From Oscillospiraceae bacterium (lineage in GTDB: Bacteria; Bacillota; Clostridia; Oscillospirales; Ruminococcaceae), in assembly GCA_017405465.1 (NCBI GenBank), contig JAFRAJ010000043.1:17232-81231 (forward strand): DNA of 64,000 bases, written 5' to 3'. Position 1 is the stretch's first letter. The number at the start of each line of letters is the position of its first letter. A program made the translations under genes and the position numbers. The notes beneath the pieces are model-generated. The model made no database searches. It saw only the letters and a list, made by a program, of their open reading frames with translations, and was not told where the DNA came from. This document shows positions 1 through 7,948 of this stretch, piece after piece.

Positions 1-720
1 GATCCTTCTATAAATATACCTTGCTGTATGCTTGGACAGTGGCCGGATCTCAATTATCACACCGCGACCGATACTCTGGATGTTATAGATCCTGAGGTTC
101 TGAAATTCTCCTGCCTGACCGCAATCAATTTTTCTTATAATCTTGCCAATCTTACCGCAGATGATCTTCCGTGCCTCTATGAAGAATTGGAGAAGAATAT
201 TATCTCAGAGAAGACCAAGCTTGTTTCTTCTTATTACCTCGGAAAGATCGATAAAGCTGTATTCGGATCCAGAATGGCAAAATACAGAAGATATTATCTG
301 GACAGCCTGAAGACTGCGGGAAAGCTTGTCAAAGGTGCAGATACTTCAAAAGCAGAGGAAGTAATCGGCAGTATGTTTGACTCATGGATGAACTTCTATG
401 ATCTTTCTGACAGCTACGAAGAATACAGCGAGCTCAGCACAGTATACAAACGCAACTTCGTCGGACCGATAGAAAGTCTGGATGACTACAGAGCCCTGGG
501 AAAAGGAGACGTTCTTGATGAGTTCAACAGCAAACTAGAAGGAACAGAACGTTTTGCAATGATGGGAGTCCAGTCAAATACCGTGTATTATATAAATGGA
601 GTCAGAACTCTCGGACAGGTGATACGTGAAGTGTCTCTTGATCTTGGCAGAGACTGCAGGGATATGGTGATTCTGTATACCGATACTCTGAATAAACTCG
701 GACTTATTTCCGAGGTCTGA
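1..720 (+). CDS. M28-like (DUF4910-type) aminopeptidase, 3' part only
   Basis: The reading frame is open from the first base of the window, so the gene begins upstream and only about 239 C-terminal residues are seen. The stretch GQWPDLNYHTATDTLD followed by IDPEVLK is the typical end of the zinc-peptidase core in M28/DUF4910 aminopeptidase-like proteins, in which the His of the NYHT segment is a metal ligand. The remaining ~190 residues form a helical tail with a winged-helix-like end. Most of the active site lies outside the window, so activity cannot be judged. An ATG at 28 is internal and is not a plausible start because homology begins before it. Stop TGA at 718-720. Family assignment is from motif memory and is fairly sure; substrate is unknown. 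Confidence 0.6.
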   Translation, partial: DPSINIPCCMLGQWPDLNYHTATDTLDVIDPEVLKFSCLTAINFSYNLANLTADDLPCLYEELEKNIISEKTKLVSSYYLGKIDKAVFGSRMAKYRRYYLDSLKTAGKLVKGADTSKAEEVIGSMFDSWMNFYDLSDSYEEYSELSTVYKRNFVGPIESLDDYRALGKGDVLDEFNSKLEGTERFAMMGVQSNTVYYINGVRTLGQVIREVSLDLGRDCRDMVILYTDTLNKLGLISEV

Positions 721-866
721 AAAAGATCGCGGATCGACAGCGTATCATGGCCATATGACTCAGCACTCTTTCTTCTTCGAGAAGATCACATGTCATACCA
801 GAGAGAAAAACAAAAGGTTATCAGGAATAGTAGGCTCACTGATGGGCAGAAATGGAGAAGTATTAT

Positions 867-1895
867 ATGAATGAATATCCTGTGTCCGTAAGGAACATAC
901 GTATCTCAGATCCGTGTATCATGCCGGATCCCGTTTCAAAAAAGTACTACATCTACAGTCGTTTCAATGCCGAGATCTACGGTCCGGATTACGAACCTTC
1001 CAAAGGAGCAAGGATCGATGCCATATGCAGCGAGGATCTTATAAACTGGTCACGTCCTTTCAAGGTATTTGACGCAGAGGAGACAGGATTTTGGGGGAAG
1101 CTGGATTACTGGGCTCCGGAAGGACATGTATATAACGGGAAATACTATATCATCTCCTCTTTCCGTGCTCCCGGGACTTACCGCCGGTGTCAATGTCTTG
1201 TTTCAGAGTCTCCGGAAGGCCCATTCAGACCTATAGAAGCGGATCCTGTAACTCCGGAAGGGTGGCAGTGCCTGGATGGAAGTCTATATGTCGATAAAAA
1301 GGGCGATCCGTGGATGGTATTCTGCCATGAATGGACCCAGGTCCAGGATGGACAGATATGCATCGTTCCTCTTTCTGCAGATCTCGGGCATGCGATAGGC
1401 GAGGCGAAAGTCCTGTTCCATGCATCTGATGCCCCGTGGCGTGAGGACCGTCTGGGATATATGCCGGAAGAAGGCATGACATGGATATCGGGATTTATAA
1501 CCGACGGCTGTTTCGCACACAGACTTGATGACGGAACACTCATCATGCTGTGGAGCAACTACTGCCGTCACGGATACGCAGTAGGATATGCCCGCAGTGT
1601 TTCAGGTGAGATACAGGGACCTTGGGTACAGGAACCGATACCGCTTTATGTAATGGACGGCGGACATGCAATGATCTTCCGCACTTTTGAAGGCAAGAAG
1701 ATGATGACGTTCCACGCTCCTAACCATCCGCATGACCGCAAACGCATGCTGCTCTTCGATCTTGAGGAGAAAGGGAACAAACTGTATCTGCTCAATGAAT
1801 GCACCGGCAACTGGTACAATATCGACAAGGCCCGTGAGCCTGCCGGATACTACACTGCTGATCCTACAGTGCCTCCGATAGTTGGAAGCAAATAA
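867..1895 (+). CDS. Glycoside hydrolase family 43-type protein
   Basis: Cytoplasmic (no signal peptide) five-bladed beta-propeller glycosidase of the GH43 type, 342 residues. Visible marks are the N-terminal ISDPCIMPD segment (Asp15, position of the general base), WAPEGHVYNGKYYI around residues 82-95, and CLDGSLYVDKKGDPWMVF around 135-152 with Asp137 at the position of the pKa-modulating Asp. GH43 enzymes usually remove arabinose or xylose from plant polysaccharide fragments; with GH42 and GH127 elsewhere in the window this fits intracellular oligosaccharide use. I chose the ATG at 867 because GGAGAAG lies 6 bases before it; an ATG at 852 has no ribosome binding site. A strong hairpin follows. 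Exact specificity cannot be read from sequence. Confidence 0.75.
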   Translation: MNEYPVSVRNIRISDPCIMPDPVSKKYYIYSRFNAEIYGPDYEPSKGARIDAICSEDLINWSRPFKVFDAEETGFWGKLDYWAPEGHVYNGKYYIISSFRAPGTYRRCQCLVSESPEGPFRPIEADPVTPEGWQCLDGSLYVDKKGDPWMVFCHEWTQVQDGQICIVPLSADLGHAIGEAKVLFHASDAPWREDRLGYMPEEGMTWISGFITDGCFAHRLDDGTLIMLWSNYCRHGYAVGYARSVSGEIQGPWVQEPIPLYVMDGGHAMIFRTFEGKKMMTFHAPNHPHDRKRMLLFDLEEKGNKLYLLNECTGNWYNIDKAREPAGYYTADPTVPPIVGSK

Positions 1896-1921
1896 GCTGC
1901 CGCATATTAACTTTATGAAAG

Positions 1922-1956
1922 ATAACCCTCTGCTGCCAGAAACAGCAGAGGGTTAT
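1922..1956. terminator. Bidirectional terminator hairpin
   Basis: A perfect 14-bp stem (1922-1935 with 1943-1956) with a 7-base loop lies between the convergent GH43 gene and the nickel operon. It can serve both strands, though T-runs are short on either side. Confidence 0.75.
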
Positions 1957-2024
1957 TGGTTTATAAAGAAATGACCGGGGAAGATTATCGAATTAATTAA
2001 ATATCTCAATTTCAAAATGCAGCG

Positions 2025-2759
2025 TTATGATCCTGCCGGACCTGACTGATAGTAGCGCAGAGGGAGTTCAAGACCGTTGGATTCCAGAAGATCTCTGTCA
2101 GTAAGTAATACGGAAGATGGTCCGTCTGCTACAACTTTTCCTTCTGAGAGGATTACAGTCCTTTTGCATGTATCCAGGATCATATCCAGATCATGTGAGG
2201 CTATGATCATAGTTCTGTCAAGCCCAAGGACAGTATTTATAATTACGCGCCGGTTTCTGGGATCCAGAGCAGAACAAGGTTCATCCATGAGGATATGAGA
2301 CGGATCCATTGCAAGAACAGCAGCGATAGCAGACATCCTTTTCTCTCCTCCGGAAAGCCTGTGATTGTGTCTTTCCTTCAGATGTGAGATCCCCAGATCA
2401 GACAGTACCTGATCAGTCTTCTTCTCTGCTTCTTCTGAACTCATGCCGTAGTTGAGAAGACCGAACATCACGTCTTCTTTTACAGTTGGCATGAACATCT
2501 GGTTATCTGAGTTCTGCAGCACGAAACCGAGTGATTTCCGAACTGCCTGGTAATTGCTCTTTTCAACGCGCAGACCGTCTACAAGTATATCGCCGGTATA
2601 GGGGATAAGCCCCAGCATTGCCTTCATCAGGGTGGATTTTCCTGCACCGTTGGCTCCTACGAGACCTATGGATTCACCGTCATATATATTGAGACTGGTG
2701 CCCTTGAGCACCGGATTGCCTTTCTCATATTCACAGTAAACATCTCTAAGTTCGACCAT
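2025..2759 (-). CDS. cbiO: Nickel/cobalt ECF transporter ATPase (CbiO/LarO type)
   Basis: ATP-binding subunit of the metal importer, 244 residues. It shows Walker A GANGAGKST (residues ~35-43), Q-loop VLQNSDNQ, signature RLSGGEKRM, Walker B HILMDEPCSALDP and the switch His in IIASHDLD. The Q-loop region and the short length are typical of ECF-class CbiO. It is the last gene of the lar operon, 8 bases after cbiQ, with GAGGTAAG before the ATG. Together with CbiQ and the CbiM-PDGLE protein it should energise uptake of Ni2+ needed by LarC. Metal choice (Ni rather than Co) is inferred from operon context, as the proteins are alike for both. Confidence 0.92.
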   Translation of the reverse strand: MVELRDVYCEYEKGNPVLKGTSLNIYDGESIGLVGANGAGKSTLMKAMLGLIPYTGDILVDGLRVEKSNYQAVRKSLGFVLQNSDNQMFMPTVKEDVMFGLLNYGMSSEEAEKKTDQVLSDLGISHLKERHNHRLSGGEKRMSAIAAVLAMDPSHILMDEPCSALDPRNRRVIINTVLGLDRTMIIASHDLDMILDTCKRTVILSEGKVVADGPSSVLLTDRDLLESNGLELPLRYYQSGPAGS

Positions 2760-2767
2760 ATCTTACC

Positions 2768-3568
2768 TCATACGAAGAGCCCGCCAAGGAGACGGCTGAA
2801 ATTGACTAAACGAAGGAAAACAATTGCACCCACAGATACTGCAGTCAAAATGATATCGTGAAGGGAGAACTGGCTGCATCCGGCGTATCTCATATCACCG
2901 TCGAACCCGCGCAGCTGCATGCTTTCATAAAGCTCAGCTGCTCTGTCCATGCTTCTGAGCAGCAGCTGTCCGAGAAAGGACCCCCAGACACTGTAGTGTA
3001 TACCTTTCTGTCCTGGAGCTCGAAGAAGATATGCAGTATTCATGGCGTAAAGCTCGTCTATCATAACAGATACATATCTGAACGTCAGAAGGAAGAGTGT
3101 GACCAGTGCAGACGGCAATCCAAGCATCCGGAGTGCGGCGCACAGGCGGTCCAGGGTCGTAGTGGCGACAAGGAGAAATGAGGCCGTAAGGCAAAGAATC
3201 CCTTTAAGAAAGAAAACGGTAAAAGAGACCATGCCTGCAGTCACAGGTATATTTCCCAGTGAAAAAACAGTTCTTCTGTCCAGAAACAGGTCAAAACATC
3301 CTACAACAGCCAGAAGAGGGATGACAGCTCTGAATTTACGCAGACAGACTGATACTGGTATTCCGCTCATGGGGAATATCAGGGCAGGATATAAAATCAT
3401 GGGAAAAAGTCCGCTGAGGTCATACTTCGGGAATGAAGCCGTGCAGACTATATATGCAGCTGTTACCAGGAGCTTCACAAGAGGATGCAAACTGTGTATC
3501 GGAGAGACCTTCATAGCAAGGTCATCCATCTCTCTAAGCTCAGAAGCTGCCCGATCGATTTGTGACAT
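2768..3568 (-). CDS. cbiQ: Nickel/cobalt ECF transporter membrane subunit (CbiQ/LarQ type)
   Basis: 266-residue membrane protein of the CbiQ family that couples CbiO to CbiM. Several hydrophobic segments are followed near the C terminus by AAELYESMQLRGFDGD, matching the conserved coupling-helix region (xxESMxxRGxxG) that docks in the ATPase. AGGTGATCA precedes the ATG. It sits between the CbiM-PDGLE and CbiO genes. The 76-base gap to the upstream gene holds a hairpin (see 3592-3616). Function is firm from family and neighbours; metal is inferred as nickel. Confidence 0.9.
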   Translation of the reverse strand: MSQIDRAASELREMDDLAMKVSPIHSLHPLVKLLVTAAYIVCTASFPKYDLSGLFPMILYPALIFPMSGIPVSVCLRKFRAVIPLLAVVGCFDLFLDRRTVFSLGNIPVTAGMVSFTVFFLKGILCLTASFLLVATTTLDRLCAALRMLGLPSALVTLFLLTFRYVSVMIDELYAMNTAYLLRAPGQKGIHYSVWGSFLGQLLLRSMDRAAELYESMQLRGFDGDMRYAGCSQFSLHDIILTAVSVGAIVFLRLVNFSRLLGGLFV

Positions 3569-3591
3569 TGATCACCTGCCGGTTTAGTGAA

Positions 3592-3616
3592 GCATCCGGC
3601 CTCTGGAACCGGATGC
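3592..3616 (-). other. Intercistronic hairpin between cbiM and cbiQ
   Basis: An 8-bp inverted repeat (3592-3599 with 3609-3616, arms GCATCCGG/CCGGATGC) falls in the 76-base gap of the nickel operon. There is no T-run on the transcribed strand, so it is more likely an mRNA processing or stabilising element, or a partial attenuator, than a full terminator. Confidence 0.45.
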
Positions 3617-3644
3617 CTCATAATGAAATGGGTTAATCCTGAAA

Positions 3645-4706
3645 TCAGGCGTTCGCCTGTTTCTTGCGGAAGAAACCGCCGAGAACAGCAATTCCCGCGG
3701 CAATTACGGCTACGATAAGGGATCCGACTATGCCTGAAACAGTAGTTCCTACAGAACTGTCATTGTCAGGAAAGGCGTAATCCGGGAGGAAAGCGGTATG
3801 TTCCTGAATGTCGGCAGCCGTATCCGCTACATCGCTTGATACACCGTAATCATCTTCATCGAGAGCCATATTCTCACTGTATCCGGATTCTGCATTGCCG
3901 AACAAAGCCCATTCAAGTCCGTCGGGATTAGAGCTGGCAAACAGTGAGAGACCGCCGCCTACGAATACTACAACTGCAGCCAGAACTGCCAGGGTAGCCT
4001 TGAGAGAGCGTTTGTTCTGGAACCCTTTTTCTTCTGCATCGACCTCCTGAAGGAGTTCGGGACGTGCTTCGAATACGTACAGGAGAACAGCTGATGTGAT
4101 AAGGCCTTCAACCAGACCAATAGCAAGGTGTATGGGCTGCATAAGAGCCATGAACGCGCCGAAAGGAAGTTCAGTGATTCCGGAGAGGGAAGTCTCAAGT
4201 ACTACTGAGAATGCACCAAGTTGAAGAGTCAAGATACATCCGATGACGGAAGCAATCGTGATCTTGAGCCTTGTCGCAGCTTTTGAATCCATATTGCTGA
4301 ACCATCTGCTGTGCAATATAGGACGCCAAATCAGGAAGTAACCTACGAAACAGCCATAGAAGGCCATGTTCCAGCAGTTGGCGCCAAGCGCCATCAGACC
4401 TCCATCAGCAAAGAATAAGCATTGTATCGTCAGTATGACTACCATTGACAGGAAGCCGGCATAAGGACCGAGCAGTGCGGAAAGAAGCATTCCTCCGCAA
4501 AGATGGCCGGAAGAACCGGTACCAGGAATGGTGTAGTTGATCATCTGACCTGCAAATACAAGTGCTGAAGCGACGGCCATTGTTGGAAGTTTGGAAGGCT
4601 CATCGTCTTTTTTGAGTTTTACGACTGAGGTTCCGGCTGCGGTGCCGGATGCTACGTACATAGCTCCTGCCACTATCGGACTAAGGAGCGCGTCTGCCAT
4701 ATGCAT
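3645..4706 (-). CDS. cbiM: Nickel/cobalt uptake protein, CbiM fused to PDGLE domain (LarMN type)
   Basis: 353-residue membrane component that captures the metal. Residues 1 to ~215 are CbiM: the N-terminal Met1-His2 and His68 in the GSSGHLCGG segment are the positions used for metal binding in this family. Residues ~235-350 form a PDGLE domain (NPDGLEWALFG at 260-270) ending in a hydrophobic helix; this replaces the separate CbiN/NikN subunit. GGAG stands 6 bases before the ATG, and starting there keeps His2, which supports it. It is 51 bases downstream of larC. Fused CbiM-PDGLE proteins are known in nickel systems, and the lar neighbours favour Ni2+. Confidence 0.92.
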   Translation of the reverse strand: MHMADALLSPIVAGAMYVASGTAAGTSVVKLKKDDEPSKLPTMAVASALVFAGQMINYTIPGTGSSGHLCGGMLLSALLGPYAGFLSMVVILTIQCLFFADGGLMALGANCWNMAFYGCFVGYFLIWRPILHSRWFSNMDSKAATRLKITIASVIGCILTLQLGAFSVVLETSLSGITELPFGAFMALMQPIHLAIGLVEGLITSAVLLYVFEARPELLQEVDAEEKGFQNKRSLKATLAVLAAVVVFVGGGLSLFASSNPDGLEWALFGNAESGYSENMALDEDDYGVSSDVADTAADIQEHTAFLPDYAFPDNDSSVGTTVSGIVGSLIVAVIAAGIAVLGGFFRKKQANA

Positions 4707-4757
4707 CTGATTCTCCTTTTCTGTTTCATGTGATTATTGATTGTGCTTTTATGATGC

Positions 4758-6062
4758 TTATTTATTGGATCCAGACAGTTTTTCTTCTATCTCAGCGATG
4801 CTCATACCAGTCCTGAGAGAGACTGAAGCGAGATCTTCATATTCCCACTTGCTGCGTTTTACTCCGTAACCGGAAGCTGTTTTTTTACGTACAGGCCCAA
4901 AATCTGTGTTTTCTGTTTCAACTTTTCTGTTTAGCACATATCTGCCGATCTTGTTCTCCCTGATACCCAAAGTTGTGGTGTGACGGAATATTGCTGCAAT
5001 CACAGCTTCCTTATCTGCTTCATGACACATCGCACATACGAGAATGCCGGGACGGGATTTTTTCATGCCTATGGGGATGGTATAGACATCAACTGCACCT
5101 GCTTCAAAGATACGCTCCATTGCGAAGGCTATCTTTTCTCCTGTCATATCATCCAGATTACAGGAAAGCTCGTATACGCTGTCAGAAGTATCGTCTGTTT
5201 CACCGATGATAGAACGTACGCAGTTAGCAACTTCAAAATCTTTTTTCCCCATACCGTATCCGATAGATTTCGGACGCATGACGGGCATCTCTCCGAAACT
5301 GGTCGCAAAATGTTTGAGAAGAGCAGCTCCTGTAGGTGTACAGAGCTCTCCGCGAATATTGCCGCTGTAGATCGGAACGTCTTTAAGAATATATGCTGTA
5401 GCAGGGGCGGGAACCGGCAGTATTCCATGAGCGCATCTGACTTTTCCACTCCCAACATGTATCGGAGATACTACGATCTGATCAGGGGAGAGTTCTTCCA
5501 TTAACATGCAGACTGCGGTTATGTCCGCCACAGCATCTAGACTTCCGACTTCGTGAAAGTGGATCTGTTCAACAGGAGTGCCATGAACGTGACTTTCAGC
5601 TTCTGCTATCAGTGTATAAACAGCCAGCACATCTTCTTTGACAGTATCGGAGACGTTAAGATGATCTTTTACAAGATGTGTAATATCATGTAGACTGCTG
5701 TGGTGAAGGCTATGAGCATGATCTTCTGTACTATCATGGTCATGATGATCATTATGAGTATGTTCTTCTGCGTGAACGTGATTATGGGTATGCTCATGAT
5801 CATGAGAATGCACAGCATCATCATTGTGAGTATGATGATGGTAATCAAGACTTTCTTCTTCCTCACCGTTTACTACAACAGACATGTGCGTCCCCGTTAT
5901 CCCGCATTTGACGGAAGGCGCTGTGATAAATCTAATGCCTTCCAGTCCGAGAGAATTGAGCCTGTCAACAAAAGAAGACGGATCAGGAAGAAGTTCCAGA
6001 AGGGAAGCGGTGAGCATATCACCTGCAGCACCCATTCCGCAGTCAATGTATAGTGTTCTCAT
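4758..6062 (-). CDS. larC: Pyridinium-3,5-bisthiocarboxylic acid mononucleotide nickel insertion protein LarC
   Basis: LarC inserts nickel into the bisthiocarboxylated mononucleotide in a CTP-dependent step, completing the nickel-pincer cofactor. The protein (434 residues) opens with LYIDCGMGAAGDML, typical of the family, and carries a 55-residue His-rich insert (75-129) with 22 histidines, probably a nickel store. The C-terminal CTP-binding half is in the same uninterrupted frame; in Lactiplantibacillus plantarum the two halves are separate frames joined by programmed frameshifting, so this copy does not need that. GGAGGTAAAG precedes the ATG, which overlaps the larB stop by 4 bases, implying coupled translation. 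Confidence 0.95.
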   Translation of the reverse strand: MRTLYIDCGMGAAGDMLTASLLELLPDPSSFVDRLNSLGLEGIRFITAPSVKCGITGTHMSVVVNGEEEESLDYHHHTHNDDAVHSHDHEHTHNHVHAEEHTHNDHHDHDSTEDHAHSLHHSSLHDITHLVKDHLNVSDTVKEDVLAVYTLIAEAESHVHGTPVEQIHFHEVGSLDAVADITAVCMLMEELSPDQIVVSPIHVGSGKVRCAHGILPVPAPATAYILKDVPIYSGNIRGELCTPTGAALLKHFATSFGEMPVMRPKSIGYGMGKKDFEVANCVRSIIGETDDTSDSVYELSCNLDDMTGEKIAFAMERIFEAGAVDVYTIPIGMKKSRPGILVCAMCHEADKEAVIAAIFRHTTTLGIRENKIGRYVLNRKVETENTDFGPVRKKTASGYGVKRSKWEYEDLASVSLRTGMSIAEIEEKLSGSNK

Positions 6063-6814
6063 CGCTTTACCTCCATGTGATTGATCATGCTTGCAAGATA
6101 ACCGGCACCGAACCCATTATCTATATTTACTACTGATACACCGCTTGCACATGAATTCAGCATCGAAAGAAGAGCTGAAAGGCCTGAGAACGAAGCACCG
6201 TAACCGACGCTTGTAGGTACTGCGATGACAGGGCAATCTGCCAGACCGCCTATCACGCTGGCTAACGCACCTTCCATACCGGCGATGGCGATAATTACAG
6301 AAGCGTTCATTATTTCATCCATGTGGCTCAACAGACGGTGCAGCCCGGCCACGCCGACATCGTACAGCCTTACGACTTCGTTTCCGTGAACTTCGGCAGT
6401 AAGTGCTGCTTCCTCTGCCACAGGGATATCAGAGGTCCCTCCTGTTGCTACTACTATCTTTCCGATTCCTGTAGGAGAAGGGATCGTGCCATAAATGCCT
6501 ATCCTGGCATCCTGACGGTAATCCAGGTGAACAGCTTTTCTGATATCTGCAGCTGCTTCAGGTGAAAGACGGGTAATAAGTACGGTCGGAACACCGTTGC
6601 TGTTCATTGATTCAAGTATTCCGAGTATCTGTGATACAGTCTTTCCGGCACCATAGATGACTTCTGGGGCTCCTTGACGGATACCTCGGTGGAGATCAAC
6701 TTTTGCATAACCCAGATCCTCAAAAGGCTGTTTCTTCAGTTCAAGCAGTGCTTCATCTACTGAGACCGAACCATCCTTGATCCTTTCCAGCAGTCTTCTG
6801 ACATCACTGTCCAT
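6059..6814 (-). CDS. larB: Nickel-pincer cofactor biosynthesis protein LarB
   Basis: LarB carboxylates nicotinic acid adenine dinucleotide at C5 and hydrolyses it to the dicarboxylated mononucleotide, the first step of NPN synthesis. The 251-residue protein has a helical N-terminal part and a PurE-like C-terminal domain: VVATGGTSDIPVAEEAA (about 122-138), IAIAGMEGALASVIGGL (about 175-191) and AVPTSVGYGASFSGL. GGAGGCAAG precedes the ATG. It overlaps larE by 11 bases and larC by 4, so the three are a tight operon. Length and motifs are standard. Confidence 0.95.
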   Translation of the reverse strand: MDSDVRRLLERIKDGSVSVDEALLELKKQPFEDLGYAKVDLHRGIRQGAPEVIYGAGKTVSQILGILESMNSNGVPTVLITRLSPEAAADIRKAVHLDYRQDARIGIYGTIPSPTGIGKIVVATGGTSDIPVAEEAALTAEVHGNEVVRLYDVGVAGLHRLLSHMDEIMNASVIIAIAGMEGALASVIGGLADCPVIAVPTSVGYGASFSGLSALLSMLNSCASGVSVVNIDNGFGAGYLASMINHMEVKR

Positions 6815-7577
6815 TTCTTGCCTCCAAATCCAACAGAACCGCAGAGTATGATTTTTTGAGCGAATCTACAATATCTTCGCGATTCTTCAGGAATAGTTCT
6901 ATCTGGTCCTTCGGGAGCTGTATCCTGGCAGCTCCGTGGAACATTCTTATTCTGAAATCAGAGAGACCGTATGAGAACAGAAGATCTTCAGATTCTTCTG
7001 TAATCTTAAGTTTTTCAGCAGTTATCACTTCGCCGGTGGGAATTCGGGTGGCCAGACATGCATAGGCAGGCTTGTCCCAGGTGAAGAGACCTGCTTCACG
7101 GGAAAGACGCCGTACATCCTGTTTTGTAAGGCCTGCAATCTTTAGTGGAGACGCTACTGTAAGCTCACGAAGGGCTCTCATACCAGGCCGGTCGCCTTCA
7201 TCATCGGATGCGTTAGTGCCGTCAAGGATCAGACTGTATCCATCTTTGGTTGCGGCTTCTGTAATAAGTGAAAAGATGACTTTCTTACAGTGATAGCATC
7301 TGTCGGGCGGATTGACGGTGATGTTGCAGGATGACAGTACATCAGCCTGCAGGATCTTCATGCATGCATTTAAATCTGTTGCCAGACGTTTGGCATCTTC
7401 CAGTTCAAATACAGGCTGGAACTGGCTGCTGACATAGTACGCTGTCACATCACAACCATATTTGATTGCTGCATACAGAAGATAGGACGAGTCGACTCCG
7501 CCAGAGAAAGCGACCGCTACTTTAGGATTGTTTTCGAAAAACTGCTTAAGATTCATTTGCATAAAAAAAGAAAGCAT
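6804..7577 (-). CDS. larE: ATP-dependent sacrificial/cluster-type sulfur transferase LarE
   Basis: LarE adenylates the dicarboxylated mononucleotide and inserts sulfur. The PP-loop is SGGVDSS at 25-31. There are three cysteines at the places that matter: CxxC in PDRCYHCKK (Cys94, Cys97) and Cys174 in YACLATRIP. L. plantarum LarE gives up the sulfur of one Cys (its Cys176, equivalent to Cys174 here); members with three such cysteines, as reported for Thermotoga maritima LarE, bind a [4Fe-4S] cluster that can carry sulfur catalytically. This protein therefore fits the cluster class (inference). Start at 7577 is supported by AGAAGGGAAG just upstream; a second ATG eight codons in is possible. First gene of the operon. 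Confidence 0.94.
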   Translation of the reverse strand: MLSFFMQMNLKQFFENNPKVAVAFSGGVDSSYLLYAAIKYGCDVTAYYVSSQFQPVFELEDAKRLATDLNACMKILQADVLSSCNITVNPPDRCYHCKKVIFSLITEAATKDGYSLILDGTNASDDEGDRPGMRALRELTVASPLKIAGLTKQDVRRLSREAGLFTWDKPAYACLATRIPTGEVITAEKLKITEESEDLLFSYGLSDFRIRMFHGAARIQLPKDQIELFLKNREDIVDSLKKSYSAVLLDLEARNGQ

Positions 7578-7674
7578 ACAGCTTCCCTTCTGGGAGAGAG
7601 TATACCTTCTGAATATACCTTTGTTTTGTATGTCTTAGATTGCAAAAAAATACTTGAAAACCCTTCTGGGCATA

Positions 7675-7695
7675 GTAGAAACTTCATGTTTCTAC
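7675..7695. promoter_or_regulatory. Perfect 8-5-8 palindrome at the lar transcription start (operator candidate)
   Basis: GTAGAAAC-TTCAT-GTTTCTAC is a perfect inverted repeat whose first arm starts 6 bases after the predicted -10, so it covers +1. That is a usual place for a repressor operator; as RNA it could also fold as a short hairpin. Which regulator binds is unknown, and no regulator gene is adjacent. Confidence 0.6.
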
Positions 7696-7701
7696 GTAAA
7701 A

Positions 7702-7731
7702 ATCGTATCATGTAAAAAAGAAGTATGTCAA
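7702..7731 (-). promoter_or_regulatory. Sigma-70 type promoter of the lar operon
   Basis: On the minus strand TTGACA (7726-7731) and TACGAT (7702-7707) are 18 bases apart. The transcript would have a ~115-base leader before larE, containing the palindrome and two copies of the 10-mer CCCAGAAGGG (7585-7594 and 7661-7670). I see no NiCo riboswitch pattern in the leader. Confidence 0.6.
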
Positions 7732-7882
7732 GGAAACCAGGCAGCTATATGTTAATGGATGCCAGTGATCTGAGAGGTTACAGGGCAATCAATGAGTAAC
7801 TTTGTTTTTGAGTTAAAGAAGGGATTTCCGATTCTTTGTGTTAATCTGTAAGGGAACTTTAATATCAGTGCTTGATAGTGTA

Positions 7883-7922
7883 GTGAGAGCAGACAGACAA
7901 GGCGAAATCGCCAGGTGCTCAC
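7883..7922 (+). promoter_or_regulatory. Possible structured leader before 5-formyl-THF cyclo-ligase
   Basis: In the 371-base gap between larE and the next gene, GTGAG..GCA (7883-7891) can pair with TGCTCAC (7916-7922) around an inner hairpin GGCG-AAAT-CGCC (7901-7912). It ends 26 bases before the chosen start codon. It does not match the THF or ZTP riboswitch or 6S RNA as I know them. The rest of the gap, 7740-7880, shows nothing recognisable. Confidence 0.2.
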
Positions 7923-7948
7923 ATGTGGCGGTTGAAGGGAGAAAGGCA

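Noticed and set aside
7578..7740. NiCo riboswitch in the lar leader
   Set aside because: The leader shows a palindrome and two 10-base repeats but not the conserved four-helix junction with its G-rich metal loops.
7740..7948. 6S RNA, ZTP or THF riboswitch before the cyclo-ligase gene
   Set aside because: Only a short hairpin is visible; none of the conserved cores could be matched by eye.
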